Shown here: in pieces, positions 1 through 7,576 of the stretch
Position numbering within the stretch: the stretch's first letter is position 1
How the letters are laid out: each line of letters begins with the position of its first letter
Source of the DNA: Pseudomonadota bacterium
GTDB lineage: Bacteria > Pseudomonadota > Gammaproteobacteria > Steroidobacterales > Steroidobacteraceae
DNA length: 56,565 bases
Assembly (NCBI GenBank): GCA_021826035.1
Contig: JAKBBE010000013.1
Location: 1 to 56,565 of the forward strand
Direction: 5' to 3'
The notes under the pieces: model-generated
Told to the model about the DNA's origin: nothing
Databases searched by the model: none
What the model saw: only the letters and a program-made list of their open reading frames with translations
Translations under genes and position numbers: made by a program

Positions 1-2
1 GC

Positions 3-347
3 TCGGATGTCGCGATGACCGGTGAGATCACCCTGCGCGGGGAAGTGCTGCCGATCGGCGGGCTGAAGGAGAAGCTGCTCGCGGCGCACCGGGGCGGCAT
101 CAAGACGGTGCTGATCCCGGATGAGAACCGCAAAGATTTGGTCGAGATCCCGGACAACATCAAGGGAAATCTCGAGATCAAGCCGGTCAAGTGGATCGAT
201 GAAGTGCTGGCGCTCGCGCTGACGCAGCAACCCGTGCCGCTGGCGCACGAGGCGGCGGCGCCGGCACCGGCGGCCGAAGCACCCGTCGCCGCCGAGGCGC
301 GGCGCGGCCGACGCAACGGTCGCAAGCAGGTCCCGCCGGCGCATTGA
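3..347 (+). CDS. lon: ATP-dependent protease Lon, C-terminal fragment (5' end outside window)
   Basis: This is the last 114 codons of Lon, the cytosolic AAA+ serine protease that degrades damaged and regulatory proteins. The frame is open from the window edge. It carries the end of the proteolytic domain, with the block [16 protein letters not shown], which in the family holds the lysine of the Ser-Lys dyad; the serine lies upstream of the window. After the usual end of the domain (about residue 75 here) there is an odd tail of roughly 40 residues, first Ala/Pro/Glu-rich and then Arg-rich. The gene ends in a strong hairpin and is followed by tRNA-Val. The hupB gene usually found next to lon in related bacteria is absent. 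The family assignment is secure. Confidence 0.97.
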   Translation, partial: SDVAMTGEITLRGEVLPIGGLKEKLLAAHRGGIKTVLIPDENRKDLVEIPDNIKGNLEIKPVKWIDEVLALALTQQPVPLAHEAAAPAPAAEAPVAAEARRGRRNGRKQVPPAH

Positions 348-355
348 TCGATGAT

Positions 356-395
356 GTACGCCGCGCCATGCTCGCAGCAGCATGGCGCGGCGTAC
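356..395 (+). terminator. Hairpin terminator after lon
   Basis: A perfect 17-bp inverted repeat (356-372 with 379-395) encloses a 6-base loop, 8 bases after the lon stop. The downstream T-tract is weak (TGTTA), so termination at this site is inferred from the hairpin and its position. It separates lon from tRNA-Val. Confidence 0.65.
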
Positions 396-414
396 TGTTA
401 CGCGGCACGGGCGC

Positions 415-490
415 GGGTGCTTAGCTCAGTTGGTAGAGCGTCGCCTTTACACGGCGAATGTCGGGGGTTCGAATCCCTCAGCACCCACCA
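415..490 (+). tRNA. tRNA-Val (anticodon TAC)
   Basis: A complete cloverleaf can be folded. The 7-bp acceptor stem is 415-421 with 480-486, the discriminator is A487 and CCA is encoded at 488-490. The D arm is TAGCTCAGTTGGTAGAGC, the anticodon stem-loop is CGCC/GGCG around TTTACAC with anticodon TAC, and the T arm contains GGTTCGAATCC. An integrase relic begins about 200 bases downstream, which fits use of this tRNA as an attachment site. Confidence 0.97.
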
Positions 491-685
491 TGCCCTCATT
501 TGTCCATTCCGGACAGAATAAGTGACGGATCATTCCGAGGACATGGGTAACACCCTGGACTTGAATGGATGATCTGCGCATTCGACCCGTCCTGTCTCGT
601 GGTCGAAGAACCCCAAGTCGTAGCGCATGAAGGACACCCACCAGATCGGGTCGGCGACCTCGCGGATGCCGGCCTTTGGGCCGGC

Positions 686-963
686 AAGCCGACGAGCGCC
701 GCCACCCTACGTCAAGCCCCGCGCCGGCTCGGTTCGGGTCCGGACCGCATCGTGCCGCAGGGATTCCGCGCGATGGCGAGCACTGCGCTCAACGAGCAAG
801 GGCACCCGCCCGACATCATCGAGTTGCTGTGCGCGCACTCTACAACCGCTCGATCCGCCTGTCCGAGCGACGGTCGATGATGCAATCGTGGAGCGACGAT
901 CTGGACGCGCTGCGCACTGACGCAAACGTGGTGCCGTTTCGTCGACCCGGCGGCGCTGCCTGA
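686..963 (+). pseudogene. Remnant of P4-type tyrosine integrase (3' part, frameshifted)
   Basis: Two overlapping frames together spell the C-terminal end of a P4-family site-specific recombinase. The frame of 686-838 reads IVPQGFRAMASTALNEQG followed by PDIIELLCAH. The frame of 835-963 continues ALYNRSIRLSERRSMMQ and ends with a VVPFRR tail. The order and spacing match the family (HGFR box, LAH box, then the catalytic-tyrosine segment AYNR). About ten residues are missing at the frame change near 838, the N-terminal and core domains are absent, and the HGFR histidine is replaced by Gln. It lies just downstream of tRNA-Val, the classic position for such an integrase. It is a dead gene and marks old island integration. 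Confidence 0.8.
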
Positions 964-990
964 ATCATCCGAGCGCCAATCATTGCATCG

Positions 991-1009
991 CGTATCGTTA
1001 CGCGATACG
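991..1009. promoter_or_regulatory. Palindromic operator in the higBA promoter region
   Basis: A perfect 7-bp inverted repeat, CGTATCG / CGATACG, has a 5-base spacer and lies 8 bases before the higB start codon. HigA-type antitoxins repress their own promoter through such palindromes. Binding is inferred; the repeat is seen directly. Confidence 0.65.
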
Positions 1010-1016
1010 TTAGAAA

Positions 1017-1295
1017 ATGATCGGAAGCTTCCGGCATGATGGCCTCGAGCGCTTCTTCCGCACCGGCTCGAAGGCCGGCATCCGGCCCGAGCGCGCCAAA
1101 CGGCTGAACGTGCAGCTTGGCCGCCTGGACGGTGCGACCTGTCCGGACGATATGAACATGCCCGGCTGGCACTTGCACGGACTGCACGGCGACCTTGCCG
1201 GGTACTTCGCGGTGTCAGTGAGCGGCAACTGGCGGCTCACCTTCAAATTCGAGGGCAAGGATGCCGTGCGGGTCGATGATCAGGACTATCTCTGA
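1017..1295 (+). CDS. higB: HigB-type (RelE superfamily) toxin
   Basis: The protein has 92 residues, the usual length for HigB, a ribosome-dependent mRNA endonuclease. It begins with the family pattern SFRHDGLERFF, followed by GSKAGI, then DMNMPGWHLHGLHGD and NWRLTFKFEG, ending in VDDQDYL. The basic and aromatic residues of the RelE fold are present and no truncation is visible, so it looks functional. The antitoxin gene starts 11 bases after its stop, giving the toxin-first order typical of higBA. A palindromic operator sits just upstream. The pair lies directly after a decayed integrase, so it probably arrived with a mobile island. Confidence 0.93.
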   Translation: MIGSFRHDGLERFFRTGSKAGIRPERAKRLNVQLGRLDGATCPDDMNMPGWHLHGLHGDLAGYFAVSVSGNWRLTFKFEGKDAVRVDDQDYL

Positions 1296-1306
1296 CGGAG
1301 ACACCC

Positions 1307-1603
1307 ATGACTCGCATGTACAACCCCCTGCATCCCGGCGCGGTCCTGGCGGATACCGTGCTGCGCAAGGACGTCGGCATCACCGTGACCGACTTTGCCA
1401 AGCGGCTGCGCGTATCTCGCGTGGCGCTCTCCCGCGTGGTGAATGGACACGCTGCGGTGAGCGCGGAGCTTGCCATCCGGCTTGCCACCGCACTCGGCGG
1501 CTCGGCGGAATCCTGGCTCAATATGCAGACCGCCTACGACCTGTGGCACGCCGAAAAGAAGCGTCGCCCAAAGATTGCACCGCTGCGCGCGGCAACGGAC
1601 TGA
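1307..1603 (+). CDS. higA: HigA-type antitoxin, XRE helix-turn-helix
   Basis: This 98-residue protein neutralises HigB and represses the operon. It opens with the signature HPGAVLADTVL. The helix-turn-helix spans about residues 27-50 (DFAKRLRVSRVALSRVVNGH), and it has the characteristic tail SWLNMQTAYDLW. Length and domain order are those of intact HigA proteins. The start ATG at 1307 is preceded by GACGGAGACACCC, which supplies a Shine-Dalgarno-like GGAG. It is co-transcribed with higB at a spacing of 11 bases. Confidence 0.93.
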   Translation: MTRMYNPLHPGAVLADTVLRKDVGITVTDFAKRLRVSRVALSRVVNGHAAVSAELAIRLATALGGSAESWLNMQTAYDLWHAEKKRRPKIAPLRAATD

Positions 1604-2223
1604 GCTGACCTACGAATCGGCGGCGCCGACTTGCCGCCGATCCCGGCGGAGAGGAACGCCGCCATCCTGACCGGCCTGGCGCGGCGGCGCTCACTCAGAC
1701 GCGCTACACGAGCGCGACAGGAGAAGCAAACCGCTGCACACCAGGGGCGCTACCACTCGAAACCGAAGACGACTGGCCCGATGCCGGTACGGCTGCGAAG
1801 CGCACGGGCACGGCTACACGGCATTCGACCTGTCGGCGGGTCGAACGGCCCAGGCGCCGGGATGACCGAGGCCGGAGTACCCTACACCGCGGAGTCCTAC
1901 GGACCGCCATGCCCGCTCCAAACACGGGCCCATCTGCGCCTTCACCGGAGCGAGCACTGGTCGCTCGTCCGCGCAACGCCTGGCGCATCACTGGATAGCA
2001 ACTTCCCTGACGGGGGGCGAGGCGGCGCAGCTCAGGCGCGTGCCGTTCGCCATGACGCCGAGGTGTCCACCGGTCGGCGATTCCCCTCGCGCACTCACCC
2101 GGTTGACACGAGACCGAAGCGAATCCCGTGGGGACGGGCTACGGCATGAGGGCGGGCACCTGGTGCTATGATCTGTTGAGCGCCTCTGTGGTTTCACCCA
2201 ACGCAATCGATGGAGGGAACGCC
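1604..2223. other. 620-base gap without a recognisable gene
   Basis: Several short overlapping frames are open because of high GC, but none shows a recognisable domain, a convincing ribosome binding site or consistent protein-like composition. It probably consists of decayed accessory DNA between higBA and the next gene. The last bases (2212-2218, GGAGGGA) form the ribosome binding site of the gene at 2224. Confidence 0.5.
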
Positions 2224-2799
2224 ATGAAACTTCGATCGTGTTACCTGATGGCCGTGATACTCCCCTGCGCTCTGCCGGGGTTGGCCCGCGCCGCGGCGCC
2301 CGCCGGCTGGACCATCGCGGGCAGTGCGCCCACGCATTATGTGTTTGCGCTCGAGGCGAGCAGTCCTGTGAAGCAGAGCAAGAGCGCCTTGATCGCCGCA
2401 AAGCCCGGTGCGACCCGCAACGGCTTCGGAACGCTGATGCAGATGATTGCAGCAGAAAATTATCGCGGCAGCCGTGTGATGTTTTCCGGCGACCTGCGGA
2501 CTCGACGCGCCGGGCGCGCGCAGATGTGGATGCGCGTGGACGGGGCCTATCACCAGGTGCTGGCATTTGACAACATGAGTTCACGTCCCATCAAGGGTAC
2601 CACCCGATGGAAGCGCTACGACATCGTGCTCAATGTGCCGAAGAACAGCGTTGCCATTGCCTTCGGGTTCCTTCTCGGCGGCCCGGGGAAAGTCTGGGCC
2701 GCTGACTTTCGGCTCAAGAAGGTAGGCGATGCGGTGCCAACGACCTCGACGGCCCCGGTGTTGCACCGAACGCCCAGGAATCTGAATTTCGAACAATGA
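2224..2799 (+). CDS. Exported protein of unknown function, jelly-roll-like
   Basis: It has 191 residues from ATG 2224, with a strong ribosome binding site (GGAGGG, 6 bases upstream). A signal peptide is clear at residues 1-23 (positive start, hydrophobic core, ALPGLARA). The mature part contains a conserved block: LMQMIAAENYRGSRV, then a MWMRVDG segment, then FDNMSSRPIKGTTRWKRY and VAIAFGFLLGGPGKVW. I know this pattern from small secreted or effector-like modules with a carbohydrate-binding-like beta fold, but no activity is established that I can name. It stands alone on the plus strand, with a minus-strand exported protein downstream in tail-to-tail orientation. Confidence 0.75.
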   Translation: MKLRSCYLMAVILPCALPGLARAAAPAGWTIAGSAPTHYVFALEASSPVKQSKSALIAAKPGATRNGFGTLMQMIAAENYRGSRVMFSGDLRTRRAGRAQMWMRVDGAYHQVLAFDNMSSRPIKGTTRWKRYDIVLNVPKNSVAIAFGFLLGGPGKVWAADFRLKKVGDAVPTTSTAPVLHRTPRNLNFEQ

Positions 2800-2860
2800 T
2801 ATTCCCCGCCGCGACGGGTACACGCTGACAGTCCGATCGAAGTCGATCGGCTGATGCCGC

Positions 2861-3778
2861 TCACGGGTGTTTGAGATGTCCGGCGACGGCAGGAGGAGAG
2901 GCGGAAATGGGGCCGACGAAATAGTCCAAGTCGTATGCGGGATCCGACGACGGTCTGATGGAGAACGCGCTCACCGCGGGTCCGGGCTTGCCAAACCGGT
3001 GCAGCCCGCACGTGCCGTAACATGCCCAAATGCTGCCCCCGTCGTGGATGATGTTCAGGTGCAGGTACGGAAGATCCCGAAGCCGATACCCGAGCGGCTT
3101 CGCGTTCGCGGCGTCGGGGGGCGCATTGATGAAAGGCAGGCCCTTCGTCTTCCGTGCGTGAACGTTTCCCGTGAAGATGATTGGAAATGCTCCGGGGGGG
3201 AGCCCGGCGAGTTCTGCGCGCAGTTGCGCGGCCATTCTCCCGTCGCGCGCATTGAAGCGGGCCGTGCCGGTCACTCCCCGAGGGGGCTCCCAGCCGAAGG
3301 CCACGACGCGCACTGCGGCGCCTTCGGCAATTCGTCTGCGGATCCAGTTCAGCAGCTGCAGCATGGCACGCGAGGTCCGGCCATCCTGCGTAGGGCGGCG
3401 CCAGAAGGGACTTGCCAGGAGCGCTCGTGACGGATCCGTCGAGTGTGAATGCAGAAACGAATGGAGAAAATGCTGCTGGTCGCTCGGATATTCCAGCGCC
3501 AGCATGACGGCACGCCCTGATTTCAAAACATGACAGATGAGCGCCTTGACGAAAGCCGGTGATTGCACGGTGCCATGCATGTCGCCCACGAAGACCCCGG
3601 GCGCGTGCAGCACACGAGAAAGACCGGAGATCGGCGTGCAGGTGGGGGCGGTGTATCCCGAGGCAGAACATGGGGCAGCCACGAGACACAGCAGAACGCT
3701 CAGCAGAAACGTCCCGCGGGCGCCGGTGGCGCGTGTCGATCGAGAGGGGCGGCGACCCTGTCGTCTCGGCAGCCTCAT
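2861..3778 (-). CDS. Exported ChaN/TIKI-like protein of unknown function
   Basis: It has 305 residues from the ATG at 3778; the frame extends further upstream, but that part looks non-coding. The N-terminus is Arg-rich with a hydrophobic segment at residues 23-37, so it is probably exported. Two conserved spots resemble the ChaN/TIKI/erythromycin-esterase-like superfamily: GDMHGT at 65-70 and LALEYP at 93-98, followed later by the FTGNVHA segment. In that superfamily these residues bind metal or haem. The assignment is to superfamily level only. It is divergent from the DoxX-like gene, with about 150 bases between the starts. Confidence 0.65.
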   Translation of the reverse strand: MRLPRRQGRRPSRSTRATGARGTFLLSVLLCLVAAPCSASGYTAPTCTPISGLSRVLHAPGVFVGDMHGTVQSPAFVKALICHVLKSGRAVMLALEYPSDQQHFLHSFLHSHSTDPSRALLASPFWRRPTQDGRTSRAMLQLLNWIRRRIAEGAAVRVVAFGWEPPRGVTGTARFNARDGRMAAQLRAELAGLPPGAFPIIFTGNVHARKTKGLPFINAPPDAANAKPLGYRLRDLPYLHLNIIHDGGSIWACYGTCGLHRFGKPGPAVSAFSIRPSSDPAYDLDYFVGPISASPPAVAGHLKHP

Positions 3779-3932
3779 GGATTTAGCGTAACAGAATGGG
3801 GATACGGCCGACAGGCGTGTGTCGGGGGGCGAGTGAGGCGCGGCAGAGCGACGGATCGTCTGATGTACGCTGCTCGCGACCGGCGTATGCTCGGTGACCT
3901 GACGGTATAACCTTGTCACGGGCGGGGGTCCC

Positions 3933-4790
3933 ATGAGGTTGCAGAGCGTCGTTCGAGGGGTGTCGGTCAACGCCGTTGCCGTCGCGCGCGGGGTGTTTGC
4001 GCTCGCCTCCACGAGCCTCGCACTCTGGATCCTGGTGTTCGGGCAATGGGTGCCGCAGCCCCTGCCCGCCGGGCTCGCGCTGCGCGACATCCTGACCTAC
4101 GCGGGGGCCGTGGTGATTCTGCTGGCGAGCGTCGGCCTCTGCATCGCCCGCACGGCGGTGGCGAGCGTGTTGACGCTGGGAGCCTATCAGGCGGTGTCAG
4201 CTGCGCTGGCGGTGCCGCAGGCACTCGCAACGCCGCAGAGCCTCGACGCGTGGTATCCGTTTGTCGAAGCCGTGACGCCCCTTGCCGGTGCCGGGGTGCT
4301 CTACGTGATGGTGCGCCGCTCGATGCGCGGGCCCAGTGCGGCGCATGCCGAGCGGACGACACTACGCGCCGCACAGAGTCTCTTTGGCGCCACGTGCGTG
4401 TTTTACGGTGCGTCTCACTTCGCCTACGCCGCCTATACGGCGACCTTGGTGCCGGCCTGGCTTCCTGCTCCCTTGCTGGTCGCGTATGCCACCGGCGCCT
4501 GTCATGTCGCCGCCGGACTGGCCCTCATCATCGGAATCGCGCCTCGGCTGGCGGCGGCGCTCGAGGCCACGATGATGAGTCTGTTCGGTCTGGTGGTCTG
4601 GATCCCGAGCTTCTTCGCCCAGCCGCACCCGTCGTGGGCCAGGCCCGCTGCGCAGCGGTGGTCCGAACTCGTCGTGACCTTCGTGCTGGCGGCGGCCGCC
4701 GGGGTCGTCACGCTGTCCTTCGGCCGCGAGCCCGGCGCGCACGCGTCCGGCGCCGGTCTCCGGCACCGACCCTCCGGTGCGACACCGTGA
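3933..4790 (+). CDS. DoxX-like multi-pass inner-membrane protein
   Basis: This 285-residue, very hydrophobic protein has about seven to eight probable membrane segments, beginning around residue 15. The second half carries the motif run LFGATCVFYGASHFAYA, then VPAWLPAPLL, then ATGACHVAAGLALI, matching the DoxX-like family of small quinol-oxidase-associated or uncharacterised membrane proteins. It is longer than a single DoxX unit (about 130-150 residues), so it may be a duplicated or extended form. No catalytic residues can be named. The PPK2 gene begins 82 bases after its stop on the same strand and may be co-transcribed. Confidence 0.7.
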   Translation: MRLQSVVRGVSVNAVAVARGVFALASTSLALWILVFGQWVPQPLPAGLALRDILTYAGAVVILLASVGLCIARTAVASVLTLGAYQAVSAALAVPQALATPQSLDAWYPFVEAVTPLAGAGVLYVMVRRSMRGPSAAHAERTTLRAAQSLFGATCVFYGASHFAYAAYTATLVPAWLPAPLLVAYATGACHVAAGLALIIGIAPRLAAALEATMMSLFGLVVWIPSFFAQPHPSWARPAAQRWSELVVTFVLAAAAGVVTLSFGREPGAHASGAGLRHRPSGATP

Positions 4791-4872
4791 GGTTCAGGAT
4801 CCCCGGCGGTGCGCCGGACAGCGCGGGAAGCCCGTATCGACAGCGGGATGGCCTGCGCGTATCGGTGGACCC

Positions 4873-5703
4873 ATGAGTGATCGTGAGCCCTTTCGGGTGG
4901 CCTCGGGCGACCGGGTGACGCTCGCCGCCATCGATCCGGCGTTCAAGGGGCATCATTCGGACCACGCATCGGCCGCAGCGGAGCTGCAGCATTACACCGA
5001 GCGTCTGCGCGCGCTGCAGGAGCTCCTCTACGCCGACGGCCGCCATTCGCTGCTGATCTGTCTGCAGGCCATGGATACCGCAGGCAAGGATGGCGTGATC
5101 AACCACGTGCTCGGCGCGATGAACCCGCAGGGCTGTCGGGTGGCGCACTTCCGTCACCCCTCCGCGGAGGAGGCGGCGCACGACTTTCTCTGGCGGGCGC
5201 ATCGGGATGCGCCGGCGCGCGGTGAGGTGGTGATCTTCAACCGCTCCCATTACGAGGACGTGCTCGTGGTGCGCGTCCACAAGCTCGTCAGCAGAGCCGT
5301 CTGGACGGAGCGCTACGCGCGGATCAACGAATTCGAGCGCGCGCTCGCCGACGACGGCGTTGTGATCCTGAAATTCTACCTGCACATCTCGAGCGCGGAG
5401 CAGCTCGCGCGCTTCAAGGCGCGACTCGAGGATCCGAGTAAACACTGGAAGATCACGGCCTCGGATTACACCGAACGAAAGTTCTGGCCCCAGTACCGGC
5501 GCGCCTACGAGGATGCCCTCTCCCGGTGCAGCACCGAGTACGCCCCGTGGTACGTCATTCCCGGCAATCACAAGTGGTATCGCAACCTCGCCGTCGCGCG
5601 CATCGTCGTCGAGCGCCTCGAGGCGATGAACCTCAGGTATCCCGCGCCGGCGGTCGATCTCGCCGAGATCCGCCGCAAATACCACAGCGCGGCAGAGCGC
5701 TGA
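4873..5703 (+). CDS. ppk2: Polyphosphate kinase 2 family (polyphosphate:nucleotide phosphotransferase)
   Basis: It has 276 residues from ATG 4873, the first start that fits the family. PPK2 enzymes move phosphate between polyphosphate and nucleotides in the cytosol. The Walker A region is at residues 64-74 (LQAMDTAGKDG), the lid-type segment HPSAEEAAHDFLWR follows, and Walker B is at about 117-130 (GEVVIFNRSHYEDV). The C-terminal part has the conserved KHWKI and APWYVIPGNHKWYRN blocks. The single-domain length matches the short PPK2 classes rather than two-domain class II enzymes. Whether it prefers AMP, ADP or synthesis of polyphosphate cannot be read from the sequence. Confidence 0.93.
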   Translation: MSDREPFRVASGDRVTLAAIDPAFKGHHSDHASAAAELQHYTERLRALQELLYADGRHSLLICLQAMDTAGKDGVINHVLGAMNPQGCRVAHFRHPSAEEAAHDFLWRAHRDAPARGEVVIFNRSHYEDVLVVRVHKLVSRAVWTERYARINEFERALADDGVVILKFYLHISSAEQLARFKARLEDPSKHWKITASDYTERKFWPQYRRAYEDALSRCSTEYAPWYVIPGNHKWYRNLAVARIVVERLEAMNLRYPAPAVDLAEIRRKYHSAAER

Positions 5704-5837
5704 GGCGCGGCCGCTCGATTTGCGCCGCGCCGCGCGCTAGCATGCGCCGGGCACGTGGGCCATCCGGACTCGCCCGAGCGGCAGCGTGCGCGGCGCGGGC
5801 CGTCTCGCCCCCGGCAGACTCTGGAGGAACCATCCGC

Positions 5838-7415
5838 ATGCACCGTACCCTCGTTCTGTCTCTGGCCAGCCTCGCCCTCGCGCTCCCGGGGGCGGTGTGG
5901 GCCGCACCGAAGGCCCCGCCCCAAACGGCGCACACTGCCTCCGTGCCCAAGGCGAGAACCTCGATCACCCACGGCAGCGTGGTGATCGACGGTCGGCGCA
6001 TCCGCTACACGGCGACCGCCGGTACGATCCTGCTGAAGAACACGCAGGGTAAGCCCATCGCCAGCATGTTCTACGTCGCCTACACGAAGGACGGCGTGCG
6101 CGATCCGGGCCAGCGTCCGGTGACCTTCGCGTACAACGGCGGACCGGGGTTCGCCTCGGCGCTGGTGGACATCGGCGGCTTCGGACCGCGACGCATCCAG
6201 TGGCCCGCGCCCGGCCAGATCGGGCGTGAGCAGCCGCCGTACCGGCTGGTGCCGAACGCCTACAGCATTCTGGGTGCGACCGACCTGGTGTTCATCGATG
6301 CGGTGGGCACCGGCTACAGCCGCATCGTCGGGGTCGGCAAGCCGAAGATGTTCTATGGGATCAATGGCGATGCGCGTGCGTTCACGCAGTTCATCGAGCG
6401 TTACGTGCAGCGCAACGATCGCTTCGAATCCCCGAAATTCCTGCTGGGCGAGAGCTACGGCACCACGCGCTCGGCGGTCCTGGCCGAGGACCTCGTCGGT
6501 CAGGGGGTCTACCTCGATGGCGTGATCCTCTGCTCGACGGTGCTCGACTTTGCGACCCTCAACAACACCCCGGGCAATGATCTGCCCTACGAGCTGTACC
6601 TGCCGTCCTATGCGGCAGTCGCCTGGTACCACCACCGCATCACGCCGCGGCCGAAGGATCTTCAGGCGTTCGTCGCCAAGGTCGAGCGTTTCGCCGGCGG
6701 TGCCTACGCTCATGCGCTGTTCGAGGGCTCGGCGTTGAGTCCGACGAGCCAGGCGCAGATCGCCGCACGGCTCGCCCGCTACACGGGTCTGCCGGCCGAG
6801 TTGTGGGTGCGGGCGGATCTGCGCATTCCGCTCTCAGTCTTCCAGCGCCGCCTGCTCGGCACCGGGGCGAGCACGGGGCGCTTCGATGCGCGCTTCAGCA
6901 CCCCTGAGCTCGAGCGGCTCGACCCGGAGCAGGGCAACACGGCCGCCGGTGCGGCCACCACCGCAATCTGGGGCGCACTCGCGGAGAGCTTCGATGCGTA
7001 TCTGCGCGACGGGCTCGATTATCGCAGTCACCGTCTGTACGTGCAGAGCAGCGCCAGTGCGTTCGGGGCCTGGGACTGGAGCCATTACCAGCCGCCGCTC
7101 AGCGCTCTCGATGAGGGCGTCGGCAGCAGCACCAGCTTGGCGCGCGTGCGCAACGTGGCGCCGGCGCTGGCGCGGGCGATGAGCAACGACCCGGGCATGC
7201 AGCTGATGCTCAACAACGGCTGGTTCGACATGGCCACGCCCTTCTTCGCGACCCACTTCACCCTCGCGCACATGGGGCTGCCGCAGAACCTGCGCGGCAA
7301 CATCCACGAGTACTACTATCCGGTCGGGCACATGCTCTATCTGAACCCGGCCGTGCTGCCCGTGCTGCAGCACAACATCGAGGCGTTCATTGCCCACGCG
7401 GTGACGCGCCACTGA
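5838..7415 (+). CDS. Exported serine carboxypeptidase, peptidase family S10
   Basis: It has 525 residues; ATG 5838 follows GGAGGAAC, and the frame upstream of it overlaps PPK2 in another frame and is not used. The signal peptide is residues 1-23 (ending AVWA). The oxyanion block YNGGPG is near residue 100. The triad is visible: Ser206 in GESYG, Asp464 in NNGWFDMATP and His498 in PVGHMLY. These enzymes remove C-terminal residues from peptides, here in the periplasm or outside the cell. A strong hairpin lies just after the stop. It is followed by two more exported proteins on the same strand, suggesting a scavenging gene block. Confidence 0.93.
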   Translation: MHRTLVLSLASLALALPGAVWAAPKAPPQTAHTASVPKARTSITHGSVVIDGRRIRYTATAGTILLKNTQGKPIASMFYVAYTKDGVRDPGQRPVTFAYNGGPGFASALVDIGGFGPRRIQWPAPGQIGREQPPYRLVPNAYSILGATDLVFIDAVGTGYSRIVGVGKPKMFYGINGDARAFTQFIERYVQRNDRFESPKFLLGESYGTTRSAVLAEDLVGQGVYLDGVILCSTVLDFATLNNTPGNDLPYELYLPSYAAVAWYHHRITPRPKDLQAFVAKVERFAGGAYAHALFEGSALSPTSQAQIAARLARYTGLPAELWVRADLRIPLSVFQRRLLGTGASTGRFDARFSTPELERLDPEQGNTAAGAATTAIWGALAESFDAYLRDGLDYRSHRLYVQSSASAFGAWDWSHYQPPLSALDEGVGSSTSLARVRNVAPALARAMSNDPGMQLMLNNGWFDMATPFFATHFTLAHMGLPQNLRGNIHEYYYPVGHMLYLNPAVLPVLQHNIEAFIAHAVTRH

Positions 7416-7422
7416 GATGTTT

Positions 7423-7457
7423 GCCCCTCTGACGGTGCACCGCGGCGTCAGAGGGGC
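7423..7457 (+). terminator. Hairpin after the S10 peptidase gene
   Basis: A perfect 12-bp inverted repeat (7423-7434 with 7446-7457) has an 11-base loop, 7 bases after the stop codon. No T-tract follows, so terminator function is probable but not certain. Confidence 0.55.
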
Positions 7458-7576
7458 GTTGGGGGATCTCGAGGCCGCGTGCCCCGGCCGCGATCGCCGC
7501 GGGCACGCTTGCCGGGATCGGGCCGCCGGTCCATCATGGCACGCGATGCCCGTCATGAGCGCACGGGAGGGCCCTG

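Noticed and set aside
447..641. Minus-strand frame with the ending GAEGFEPPTFAV over tRNA-Val
   Set aside because: This peptide is the well-known false translation of the antisense of a tRNA T arm and has no coding support.
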